Below are positions 31,235-39,230 of a stretch of 64,000 nt of DNA, piece by piece; within the stretch, counting starts at the first letter, position 1, and the number at the start of each line of letters is the position of its first letter. The stretch is from Haloglomus halophilum. Its GTDB lineage: Archaea; Halobacteriota; Halobacteria; Halobacteriales; Haloarculaceae. A model generated the notes under the pieces. That model saw only the letters and a list, made by a program, of their open reading frames with translations. It made no database searches and was not told where the DNA came from. The position numbers and the translations under genes are program-made. The stretch covers positions 1,426,001-1,490,000 of the forward strand of contig NZ_CP101166.1 of assembly GCF_024298885.1 (NCBI RefSeq), read 5' to 3'.

Positions 31235-32281
31235 CTACTCGTAGAGGACGAAACAGGAGAGCAGTCCCGTCCCGTCGCGCGACGCCTCGATGTGGCCACC
31301 CCGGACGCTGGGGACGTCCGCATCGTCGACGAGGACCTCGGAGAGCGTCCGTTCCAGGCGCTGGAACGCGCCCAGCGTGAGGTCATCGCCCGCGACGAGG
31401 TAGGCCAGCCAGCCCTGCGGGGACGACGAGAGGGAGAGCCCCGCGCCGTCGTAGCAGGTCCGAAGCGAGGCCTCGACGGCGTCCCGGTCAGGTGGGGAGC
31501 GAACGAGGGGAGCGTCGTAGTCGACGGCCGCGACGACCGGGACCGCGACGTGACCTGCGGAGAACAGGTCGTGAAGCGTCGCGAGGTCGACCGGGAACGC
31601 CATGGAACTGGACGTCGACCCGAGCACCGCGGACACCAGCTGGTCGGTCACGCCGGCCACGGGCGGCTGTCCCGACCCGGCTCCCGGAGCCGGGGGGAGC
31701 TGACCCGGGTCGACGGGAACCAGGCAGTCCGCGGTCGACCGGAGTGCAGTGAGCGCATCCCGGACCGACGAGTCCATCGAGTCCGCCGGCAACGTCGGGA
31801 TGACGACAGACGGGGCGTCCTCCCGTGCCGCGAGCGCGGTCGTCCGGCGGAGGAGGCGGCGGGCAGTAGAGTCACCCAGCGCGCCGGTGAGCACGTGGAT
31901 GTCGGCGGCCTCGACGAGCGACACCAGTCGGTCGGGGGGGTCCGTCGCGGGCGCTGCCCGTGTCGGGGGGTCGTCGGTCACCGGTGCCTCCCACACCAGT
32001 GTGTCGTCGATGCCGTGGACGTGAGGTGGGTGTCCGTCACCGTCCCTGCCACCGTCGTCGCCACCGCCGCCGGAGACGGACACCGCCGTCAGGACCGTCT
32101 CCCGGACGTCGTCCACGGCTCTGTAGGTGGTGGTGACCCTGCCGACTCGCTCGCCGCCGGCCGCACCGCACCCGATGACCGCCGCCTGCGGGGGGCCGAA
32201 CTCCGAGGCTGCCTCGTCCCGCTCGGCGTCCCGCTGCTCGGCCGCAGCGTGGTCGAGCGCGGCCTCGACGATATCCTCCAT
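31235..32281 (-). CDS. Non-canonical FtsZ/tubulin-superfamily protein, GTPase motif degenerate
   Basis: 348 residues. The N-terminus MEDIVEAALDHAAAEQRDAE and the following FGPPQAAVIGCGAAGGERVG (T1 nucleotide loop, about residues 29-48) are clearly those of haloarchaeal FtsZ. The tubulin signature GGGTGTG is replaced by LTGALGDSTARR, and the next segment SVVIPTLPADSMDSSVRDAL keeps the FtsZ fold pattern (VVT..F..E...R...A). The residues that bind and hydrolyse GTP are therefore largely lost. A C-terminal domain with YLVAGDDLTLGAFQRLERTL is reminiscent of the FtsZ C-terminal sheet. It is likely a regulatory or structural relative, not a canonical GTPase; its role in division or shape is inference. 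Confidence 0.72.
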   Translation of the reverse strand: MEDIVEAALDHAAAEQRDAERDEAASEFGPPQAAVIGCGAAGGERVGRVTTTYRAVDDVRETVLTAVSVSGGGGDDGGRDGDGHPPHVHGIDDTLVWEAPVTDDPPTRAAPATDPPDRLVSLVEAADIHVLTGALGDSTARRLLRRTTALAAREDAPSVVIPTLPADSMDSSVRDALTALRSTADCLVPVDPGQLPPAPGAGSGQPPVAGVTDQLVSAVLGSTSSSMAFPVDLATLHDLFSAGHVAVPVVAAVDYDAPLVRSPPDRDAVEASLRTCYDGAGLSLSSSPQGWLAYLVAGDDLTLGAFQRLERTLSEVLVDDADVPSVRGGHIEASRDGTGLLSCFVLYE

Positions 32282-32504
32282 GTCCCCACTCGTCGTGCCC
32301 GCCGCTTCAACCTTCGTCGGACATCGGGATGACGCTCCACCTGGGCCCTCCAGCTACGGGTACCGCCCGTGCCGGACCTCGCGAGGTGGTGGGTGCACAC
32401 GGCCGCGAGTTCGGGAGGCGCCCCGTGGCCGGAGTGATGTCCCGGCCCGATTCCGGCCGCACCGTTAATTATCCGTGGCCGAGGTATCCGAGATGAGCTG
32501 GTAG

Positions 32505-33971
32505 ATGTCCCACGGTGAACGTGAGCCCGCGGCGGAGCTCGGATTGCTCGACGCGACGATGATCGGGATGGGGGCGATGATCGGCGCCGGCATCTTCGTG
32601 TTGACGGGGCTAGCTGCGGAACTCTCCGGACCGGCGGCCATCCTGGTCTTCGCCCTGAACGGAGTTGTTACCGCCTTCACAGGGCTCTCCTACGCGGAGT
32701 TGGCCTCCGCGATTCCCAAGAGCGGCGGCGGCTACGCCTTCGTCCGGGAGATCTTCGACGACCTGCCGTCGTTCGTGATGGGGTGGATGCTGTGGTTCGC
32801 CTACATGATCGCCGGCGGCCTGTACGCGCTGGGGTTCGCGCCGAACTTCCTCGAGCTCCTCCACGTCTACGGCTACGTCCCACCGCCGGGCGAGGTGGGC
32901 GCCGTCGCGCTCCCGCTGCTGCCGGCGATTCCGGCGACGGTGGCGCTGGCGTTCGCCGCGGTCCTCGTGCTGGTGCTCGTGAACGCCGTCTCGACCGCGG
33001 CGAGCGGCAGCGTCGAGACGATATTCACCATCGTCAAGGTGACCATCCTCGTCATCTTCGTCGCCTTCGGCTTCCTGTCGGCGGGTGGCGGCGGGGAGAC
33101 GAGCTTCACGTTCCAGAACTTCGACCCGCTGTTCACCGGCGACGGCGGCGCGCTCAGCATCCTCCCGGCGATGGGGCTGACGTTCATCGCCTTCGAGGGG
33201 TACGACCTCATCACCACCGTCACGGAGGAGGTGAAGAACCCCCGCGAGAACATCCCGAAGGCCATCTTCGCGAGTCTGGCGGTGACGGTCGTTGTCTACC
33301 TGCTCGTCGTGACGGTCGCCATCGGCACCCTCGGAGCGGAGGGGCTCGCGGCGGCCGGCGAGGCCGGTATCGCCGAGGCGGCGACCTCGTTCATGCCGAA
33401 GGGGCTCCCGGTCATCCAGAACGGGGGCGCGGTCATCGTCTTCGGCGCCGTCTTCTCGACCATCACGGCGCTGAACGCCGTCGTCATCGCCTCCTCGCGG
33501 GTCGCGTTCTCGATGGGACGGGAGGGCCAGTTGCTCCCCCGCTTCGGCCACATCCACCACCGCTTCGGGACGCCGTTCCTCGCGATTCTCGGCAGCGCCC
33601 TCGTGATGCTCGGTTCCGTCGCGCTCCCGACGAAGAGCGCGGGGAACATGTCCAGCCTGTTCTTCCTGCTCTCCTTCATCGTGGTCAACGGCGCGCTCAT
33701 CAAACTGCGACGGGAGCGCCCGGACATGCGCCGACCGTACGAGGTCCCGTACTATCCGGTGACGCCGGTGCTGGCCATCGGCCTGAACCTCCTGCTCACG
33801 GTGGTCCTCGTGGAGTACCTCTTCCGGACCGACCTGCTGGCGCTGGCGCTGAGTGCCGGCTGGATCGCCCTCGGGGTGGTCGGGTACTACGCGCTCGAGC
33901 GCCGCCCGGAGGTGGCAACCGGGGACGAAGGGCCCCCCGAACCGACCCCGTCGGACCCGGAGGATGATTAG
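32505..33971 (+). CDS. Amino-acid transporter, APC superfamily
   Basis: 488 residues with twelve expected transmembrane helices. The first helix MIGMGAMIGAGIFVLTGLAA carries the APC substrate motif GAGIF, and TFIAFEGYDLITTVTEEVKN PRENIPKAI (helix 6 and the following loop) is typical of YfnA-like cationic or neutral amino-acid permeases. The C-terminus is a short soluble tail. A TATA-like TTAATTATCC (32464-32473) is about 32 bases before the ATG. The next gene encodes an RCK protein 22 bases downstream on the same strand, so the pair likely forms a regulated transporter, as for K+ transporters with Trk/Ktr gating rings. The substrate is not determined. Confidence 0.88.
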   Translation: MSHGEREPAAELGLLDATMIGMGAMIGAGIFVLTGLAAELSGPAAILVFALNGVVTAFTGLSYAELASAIPKSGGGYAFVREIFDDLPSFVMGWMLWFAYMIAGGLYALGFAPNFLELLHVYGYVPPPGEVGAVALPLLPAIPATVALAFAAVLVLVLVNAVSTAASGSVETIFTIVKVTILVIFVAFGFLSAGGGGETSFTFQNFDPLFTGDGGALSILPAMGLTFIAFEGYDLITTVTEEVKNPRENIPKAIFASLAVTVVVYLLVVTVAIGTLGAEGLAAAGEAGIAEAATSFMPKGLPVIQNGGAVIVFGAVFSTITALNAVVIASSRVAFSMGREGQLLPRFGHIHHRFGTPFLAILGSALVMLGSVALPTKSAGNMSSLFFLLSFIVVNGALIKLRRERPDMRRPYEVPYYPVTPVLAIGLNLLLTVVLVEYLFRTDLLALALSAGWIALGVVGYYALERRPEVATGDEGPPEPTPSDPEDD

Positions 33972-33993
33972 CCATGCCGTACAGGGGTGACGC

Positions 33994-34647
33994 ATGAACG
34001 GGGACCTGCGTGTCGTCGTGGTCGGCAGTGGGCGGGTCGGACTGCGGGTGACCCGGCTGCTCGACGCCCGCGGCCACGACGTCGTGATGGTCGAACGGAA
34101 CCCGGACCGCGTCGAGCGCGTCCTCGACGCCTACGTCGCGACGGTCATCGAGGGGGACGCCACGCATCCGTCGGTCCTCGAGCAGGTCGACCTCGACCGC
34201 GCGGACGTGGTGGCGACGATGACCGACACGATGGGGACGAACCTCTCGGTGGCACTGCTGACCCGGCGGCTCGCGCCCGACGTCCGGACGGTGATGCGTG
34301 TCGTCGACGGCAACATCGAGGAGTACGAGGACTACGCCGACGCGCTGGTCTTCCCCGAGCGCGCGGGCGCGACCGCCGCCATCAACGCCGTCCTCGGCGG
34401 CGACGTCCGCACCGTCGAGAACCTCCCCGGTGAACTGGAGATCATCGAGATGACCGTCACCGAGGGTGCCCCCGTCGCGGGCAAGACCCTGCAGGAGGTA
34501 TCGCTCCCGCGGGGCAGTCTCGTGGTGTCGGGTGCCGCGGGACACGCCGTCGCGGCGTCCGACACGCGGCTGGAGCCCGGTCACGGCTACCTCGTCGCCG
34601 TCGAGAACCAGGTCGCCGACGAGGTCACGCGGCTGTTCCGTGGCTGA
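33994..34647 (+). CDS. TrkA/RCK-type regulatory protein (RCK_N + RCK_C)
   Basis: 217 residues. Residues 5-125 form a Rossmann RCK_N domain: VVVVGSGRVGLRVTRLLDAR (GxGxxG) and VVMVERNPDRVERV (Glu/Asp at the nucleotide ribose). Residues about 140-217 are a RCK_C domain (LEIIEMTVTEGAPVAGKTLQ). Such proteins gate Trk, Ktr and Kef potassium transporters on binding NAD(H), ATP or c-di-AMP. A Shine-Dalgarno-like GGGGTGA (33984-33990) lies just before the ATG, supporting this start. Its position beside an amino-acid permease rather than a TrkH suggests control of the APC transporter; haloarchaea make c-di-AMP, so that ligand is a candidate, but this is inference. Confidence 0.85.
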   Translation: MNGDLRVVVVGSGRVGLRVTRLLDARGHDVVMVERNPDRVERVLDAYVATVIEGDATHPSVLEQVDLDRADVVATMTDTMGTNLSVALLTRRLAPDVRTVMRVVDGNIEEYEDYADALVFPERAGATAAINAVLGGDVRTVENLPGELEIIEMTVTEGAPVAGKTLQEVSLPRGSLVVSGAAGHAVAASDTRLEPGHGYLVAVENQVADEVTRLFRG

Positions 34648-34681
34648 GACGGCGGCCGGCGAAGCGACGCACGGCCCGCGC

Positions 34682-35272
34682 TCAGACCGAGCGCGCCAGC
34701 CGCTCGCCCGCCTCGATGCGCACCTCCAGCGTGTTCTCCGGCGGCGCCAGCGGGCAGGCGAAGGCCTCGTTGTAGACGCAGAACGGGTGGTACGCGAGGT
34801 TGAAATCGAGGGGGAGTTCGTCGGCCTCGGCGAGGTCGCCCTCCACCTCGAACTCCATGTAGCGGCCCGCGCCGTAGGTGGTGTCACCCGTGGTGCCGTC
34901 CCGGAACGGGACGAACAGCGTCGTGGTGTCGTCCTCGGCGTCGTCGTGCGGGTCGGCCTGCTCGTAGCCGTACAGTTCGTGCTCCTCGCCGTCGAGGTCG
35001 AAGACGAGTTTCGCCACGCGCTCGTACTGCTGGGGCTCGCCCTGCGTCATCTCCAGTTCGATGGTGTCCTCGCCGTCGGCGGGTTCGACCCGCGCCGCCA
35101 CGCGGAACGAGGGGTCCGGGTCGTAGTAGGTCAGCCCCTCGAACTCCTCGCGGTCGGCCTCCGGGATGGGCGACTGCCGGTGCTCGGCGAAGAACTGGTC
35201 CTTCTCGGCGCGGTACTCCTCGAGCTCGCTGGCCCACGCGTCGGCGTCGAAATCGGCGTCGTCGATGCTCAT
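34682..35272 (-). CDS. DUF1684 domain protein
   Basis: 196 residues. It contains the conserved DUF1684 sequence pattern: ELEEYRAEKDQFFAEHRQSP near the N-terminus, LTYYDPDPSFRVAARVEP, and ADELPLDFNLAYHPFCVYNE then FACPLAPPENTL (Asp/Tyr/His and Cys-Pro-Leu core). DUF1684 proteins are widespread; their biochemical role is not known to me. There is no signal peptide. It is the only gene on its strand here and is convergent with the RCK gene (34 bases between stops). Confidence 0.85.
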   Translation of the reverse strand: MSIDDADFDADAWASELEEYRAEKDQFFAEHRQSPIPEADREEFEGLTYYDPDPSFRVAARVEPADGEDTIELEMTQGEPQQYERVAKLVFDLDGEEHELYGYEQADPHDDAEDDTTTLFVPFRDGTTGDTTYGAGRYMEFEVEGDLAEADELPLDFNLAYHPFCVYNEAFACPLAPPENTLEVRIEAGERLARSV

Positions 35273-35505
35273 ACCGGGGGTTGGGTCGGCGGACGGGTAA
35301 ACCGTCGGGGCTCGTAGCCGGTCGGACGATGTAGTGTGGAGACGAGGATATACAGTAATATTCCAGTCAAGTATGCTGATCCCATACTAAATAATTTGAG
35401 CAAACCCCTCGAGATAAATTCGGCACGTTCATTCAGAATCACCCCGGAATGGAACTCGAGCCCAGCGTCTCCGGCGGCAGCGAGTCACCGACGGCCGCCG
35501 AAAAC

Positions 35506-35512
35506 GTATAAC
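35506..35512 (+). promoter_or_regulatory. TATA box of the DUF433/DUF5615 operon
   Basis: GTATAAC lies 24-30 bases before the ATG at 35536, so the antitoxin message is leaderless. Confidence 0.55.
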
Positions 35513-35535
35513 CGACGAGGCAGCATAGACCACCT

Positions 35536-35811
35536 ATGAGCATCACCCGTGACGAGGACGTCCTCGGCGGCGAACCCCGCATCGAGGGGACACGCGTCGG
35601 AGTTCGCCACATCGCGGCACGGGTGATCGATGGCGGCCAGTCCCCCGCGTACGTCGCCGACCAGCTGGACCTCTCGCTGGCAGTGGTCTACGAGTCACTC
35701 TCGTACTACTACGAGCACATCGACGAGATGCGGGAGTTCGAACGGGAGAACAGCGACGCGTTCGAGCGCGTCCGGGAATCGTCGCTGAAACCGAAAGAAC
35801 CGGTGCAGTGA
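35536..35811 (+). CDS. DUF433-family antitoxin
   Basis: 91 residues. VLGGEPRIEGTRVGVRHIAA and then LDLSLAVVYESLSYYYEHID match DUF433, a winged-helix-like antitoxin usually paired with DUF5615 PIN-like toxins (VapB-VapC-related). It probably neutralises the next product and represses the shared promoter. It overlaps the toxin start by four bases (GTGA at 35808-35811), which implies translational coupling. The gene looks intact. Confidence 0.88.
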   Translation: MSITRDEDVLGGEPRIEGTRVGVRHIAARVIDGGQSPAYVADQLDLSLAVVYESLSYYYEHIDEMREFERENSDAFERVRESSLKPKEPVQ

Positions 35812-36174
35812 CGGCGGCGCGGCTTCTCCTCGACGAACACGTCGGTCGCGTCTTCGAGCGGCTACTCCACGAGCGGGGGCACGACGTCGACCAGGCCAAG
35901 GACCGCTTCGGTGAACACACGAGCGACACCGAACTGCTGGAGTGGTGTGGCGAGCACGGCAGAGTTCTCCTGACGAACAACGCGAAGGATTTCGAGCGCC
36001 TGCACCAGGAGCACGACCGCGGGAATACTGCTGTACTACGAACAGAATCTCCCGGACACCGACCCCGAGGGGCTCGCCCGTGCGGTGGATGCGGTCTTCG
36101 ACCAGTACGGAACAGGAGGTGTCGAGAACCAGCTCGTCGAACTCGACGAGTGGCACGACTGGCTCCAGCAGTAG
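35808..36174 (+). pseudogene. DUF5615 PIN-like toxin gene with a frameshift
   Basis: The first part reads LLLDEHVGRVFERLLHERGH, DTELLEWCGEHGRVLLTNNA and KDFERLHQEHDRG, which is a DUF5615 PIN-like start (LLDEH, then LLTNNAKDF). At about 36021-36025 the frame must shift: in the third frame the sequence continues GILLYYEQNLPDTDPEGLAR, then AVDAVFDQYG...LDEWHDWLQQ and stops at 36174, which is the expected family C-terminus. One extra A (GGGAATA instead of GGGATA) explains the shift. In the initial frame translation runs into an unrelated 170-residue product. Either the toxin is dead, programmed frameshifting occurs, or it is a sequencing error. Confidence 0.8.
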
Positions 36175-36186
36175 CACCCGGCACGC

Positions 36187-39066
36187 CTACTCCGACTCAT
36201 CTAGCAGCCGTTTCAGCTCGGACAGCTGGTTCAGCGCCTCCAGCGGCGTCGTGTTCCCGAGGTCCACGGCGTCCAGTTCCGCGACCAGCCGCTCGACATC
36301 GTGGCCGCCGTCCCCCGTGACGGTGCCGGTTCCACCCGAAACGGGAGCGTTCGTGGACGACCCCCCAGTTCCACCGGAAGCCGACCCTTCGGAGGCACCT
36401 GAACCGGCGTCTGCACCCGCAGAGTCGCCGTCATGGGGCTCGCCACCACCCATCTCCCGAGCCAGCAGTTCGTGTGCGCGCTCGACCACCTGTTCGGGCA
36501 CCCCGGCGGCGTCCGCCACCTCCACGCCGTAGGAGGCGGTCGACGAGCCAGGCTGGAGGTCGTGGCGGAAGACGACCTCGCCGTCGCGCTCGGTCGCGGG
36601 GAAGTGACGGTTGACGGCGTCGGGTAACTCGGCCGCCAGCTCGGTCAGGTCGTGGTGGTGGGTCGCGAACAGGACCGTCGCGCCCACCTCGTCGTGGAGG
36701 TACTCCGTGACGGCGCGGGCGAGCGCGAAGCCGTCGGCGGTCGAGGTGCCCCGGCCCACCTCGTCCAGCAACACGAGCGAGCGCGGCGTCGCCGCACGGA
36801 GGATGTCGGCCACCTCGGTCATCTCCACCATGAACGTCGAGCGCCCGCCCGCGATGTCGTCGCTGGCGCCGACGCGGGTGAACACGCGGTCCACGACGGG
36901 CAGGCGGGCCGCCCGCGCGGGCACGAACGACCCCACCTGCGCGAGCACCGAGACGAGCGCGACCTGGCGCATGTACGTCGACTTCCCGCTCATGTTCGGC
37001 CCGGTGATGACCGCGACCGTGCCGGGGTCGAGGTCGGTTCCGTTGGGGACGAACCGCTCCTCGGCGCGCTCGACGACGGGGTGGCGTCCGGCCTCGATAT
37101 CGAAGCGGTCGGCACCGACCTCGGGTCGCGTGTAGCCGTGTTCGGCCGCCACGGTGGCGAGCGCCACGAGCGCGTCGAGGTCGGCCAGCGCCGAGGCGAG
37201 CCCCTGGATGCGCTCGGCTTCGGTGCCCACCTCGTCGCGCAACTCGCGGAACAGCTCGTACTCCAGGTCGTCGGCGCGGTCCTCGGCCCGGAGGATCTCG
37301 TCCTCGCGCTCCTTCAGGTCGGGCGTGACGAACCGCTCTGCGTTCTTCAGCGTCTGCCGGCGCTGGTACTCGTCGGGCACGGCGTCGAGGTTCGCCTTCG
37401 TCACCTCGATGTAGTAGCCGTGGACCTGGTTGTGCCCGACCTTCAGCGAGTCGACGCCGGTCCGCTCGCGCTCGCTCGCTTCGAGGTCGTCGATCCACTG
37501 CTTGCCCTCGCGTTCGGTCGCGCGGAGTTCGTCCAGTCGGTCGTCGTACCCCTCCCGGATGACGCCGCCCTCGGTCAGTTCCGGCGGCGGGTCCTCCCGG
37601 ACGGCAGCGGCGATGGCCTCGCGCACGTCCGCGACGGGGTCGAGGCGCTCGCGGAGGCGGCGCACCGGCTCCGACTCGGCGTCCGCGAGGGCGTTCCGGA
37701 GGTCCGGCACCACCGCGAGCGTGTCGTGGAGCGAGCGGAGGTCACGCGCGTTCGCGCGACCCCGGGAGACCCGGGCGACGAGCCGCTCGATGTCGTAGAC
37801 GTCGGCCAGGCGGTCGTGCAGACGCTCGCGCGTGCGGACATCGGTCAGGAACTCCTCGACGGCGTCCTGCCGGGCCTCGATGCGCTCCGTATCGAGGAGC
37901 GGCCGCCGGAGCCAGTCCGTCAGTTCGCGCCGCCCGAGCGCGCAGGCCGTCTCGTCCAGTACGTCCGCCAGCGCGGTGCCGGCCGCGCCGTGGACGTGCC
38001 GGGGCTCGAACAGCTCCAGCGAGCGCACCGCGACCGCATCGAGGAGCATGTACTCGCGGGGGTCGTAGCGGGTGAGATGGTTGAGGTAGTCGAGCCGCGG
38101 CTCGGGTGGCACCTCCGAGGGGTCCAGCCCGGTCTCGTCCACCTCGCCGTCGTCGACGGCGCCGGCACCCTCCTGGTAGCCGCCGCGCGTGTACTCGGCG
38201 TACGCGAGCAGCGCGCCGCACGAGCGGGTCTCGGCCTCGCTCGCGAGCGAGTCGCTCTCCGCGGAGAAGTACGTCCCGACGCGCTCGCGGGCAACCTCGG
38301 CGTCGAACGCGACCGGGTCGTAGCGGGTCACCATCGCCTCCGCGGGGAACGCCTCGGCGACGGCCTCGTCGTCGACATCGGGACCGACCACCACCTCGCT
38401 GGGCACGAACCGGCCGGCCTCGTCGGCCACCGCGTCCAGCGAGTGCAGGCCGGTCGCGTAGAAGTCGCCCGTCGACACGTCCAGCAGCGCGAGCCCGTAC
38501 GTGCGCCCGCCGGCGACGCCGTCGCCGGCATCGCCCACGGCCAGCGCCGCGACGAAGTTGTTGTCGGCGCCGCGCAGGAGTTCCGTCTCGGTGAGGGTGC
38601 CGGGCGTCACGACGCGCGTCACCGCGCGCTCGACACAGCCCGAGGCCTCCTCGGGGTCCTCGACCTGGTCGGCGACGGCGACGCGGTAGCCCGCATCCAG
38701 CAGCGTCTCGATGTAGCTCTCGGCGCTGTCGATGGGGATGCCCGCCATCGGATACCGGCCGGTCGAGTCCTCGCGCTTCGTGAGCGTGATCTCGCAGAGC
38801 CGCGCGGTCGTCTCCGCCGCCTCGCAGAACGTCTCGTAGAAGTCGCCCACCTGGAACAGCACGAGCGAGTCCTCGTAGCGGGCACACAGCTCGTAGTACT
38901 GGGAGAGCATCGGCGTCAGCTCGTCGGGGTCCATCCCGTCGGGCGCGCCCAGCGCCGGGTCCGCGGGGGCGTCCTCGACATCGTCCCGGGGCGACCCCTC
39001 GGCCGCGCCGCCGTCCGGAGCCCCGTCGGGCTCCCCGTCCCGGTCCGTGCCGGCGTCCTCGTCCAT
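36187..39066 (-). CDS. mutS: DNA mismatch-repair protein MutS
   Basis: 959 residues. After an acidic leader, the domain I mismatch-reading segment is [20 protein letters not shown] with DFYETF (Phe-x-Glu reading motif). Domains II-IV follow, with [20 protein letters not shown] in the clamp. The ABC-type ATPase has Walker [21 protein letters not shown], signature [14 protein letters not shown], Walker [14 protein letters not shown] and ATHHHDL. A helix-turn-helix dimerization end closes at RLLDES. The C-terminal region around residues 850-900 has a Gly/Ser/Asp-rich low-complexity insert typical of haloarchaeal MutS. Mismatch repair by MutS/MutL in haloarchaea may be partly redundant with NucS. 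ATG at 39066 was chosen; a longer upstream frame is spacer. Confidence 0.96.
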   Translation of the reverse strand: MDEDAGTDRDGEPDGAPDGGAAEGSPRDDVEDAPADPALGAPDGMDPDELTPMLSQYYELCARYEDSLVLFQVGDFYETFCEAAETTARLCEITLTKREDSTGRYPMAGIPIDSAESYIETLLDAGYRVAVADQVEDPEEASGCVERAVTRVVTPGTLTETELLRGADNNFVAALAVGDAGDGVAGGRTYGLALLDVSTGDFYATGLHSLDAVADEAGRFVPSEVVVGPDVDDEAVAEAFPAEAMVTRYDPVAFDAEVARERVGTYFSAESDSLASEAETRSCGALLAYAEYTRGGYQEGAGAVDDGEVDETGLDPSEVPPEPRLDYLNHLTRYDPREYMLLDAVAVRSLELFEPRHVHGAAGTALADVLDETACALGRRELTDWLRRPLLDTERIEARQDAVEEFLTDVRTRERLHDRLADVYDIERLVARVSRGRANARDLRSLHDTLAVVPDLRNALADAESEPVRRLRERLDPVADVREAIAAAVREDPPPELTEGGVIREGYDDRLDELRATEREGKQWIDDLEASERERTGVDSLKVGHNQVHGYYIEVTKANLDAVPDEYQRRQTLKNAERFVTPDLKEREDEILRAEDRADDLEYELFRELRDEVGTEAERIQGLASALADLDALVALATVAAEHGYTRPEVGADRFDIEAGRHPVVERAEERFVPNGTDLDPGTVAVITGPNMSGKSTYMRQVALVSVLAQVGSFVPARAARLPVVDRVFTRVGASDDIAGGRSTFMVEMTEVADILRAATPRSLVLLDEVGRGTSTADGFALARAVTEYLHDEVGATVLFATHHHDLTELAAELPDAVNRHFPATERDGEVVFRHDLQPGSSTASYGVEVADAAGVPEQVVERAHELLAREMGGGEPHDGDSAGADAGSGASEGSASGGTGGSSTNAPVSGGTGTVTGDGGHDVERLVAELDAVDLGNTTPLEALNQLSELKRLLDESE

Positions 39067-39223
39067 GGCCGTCCCGTCCGTGCCCGGCCGGGAAATAGCC
39101 GACGGACCGACGGCCGTGCCACACCCGTGCCACCCCGTCTCGTGAGAGGCATAGACACGGTCGTATCGGGGATAAAACCCCGTAGAACTGCCGGCTGAAG
39201 CCTTTTGCAACAGGACCGTCATT

Positions 39224-39229
39224 GGAGGA
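39224..39229 (+). promoter_or_regulatory. Shine-Dalgarno GGAGGA before the first large esterase gene
   Basis: GGAGGA ends one base before the ATG at 39231, an unusually short spacing. It helps choose ATG 39231 over the TTG at 39222. Confidence 0.4.
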
Positions 39230-39230
39230 T

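Noticed and set aside
35808-36320. 170-residue toxin ORF as annotated in a single frame
   Set aside because: The C-terminal half is Arg/Pro-rich shadow sequence running antisense to mutS; the family-like ending is in the neighbouring frame.
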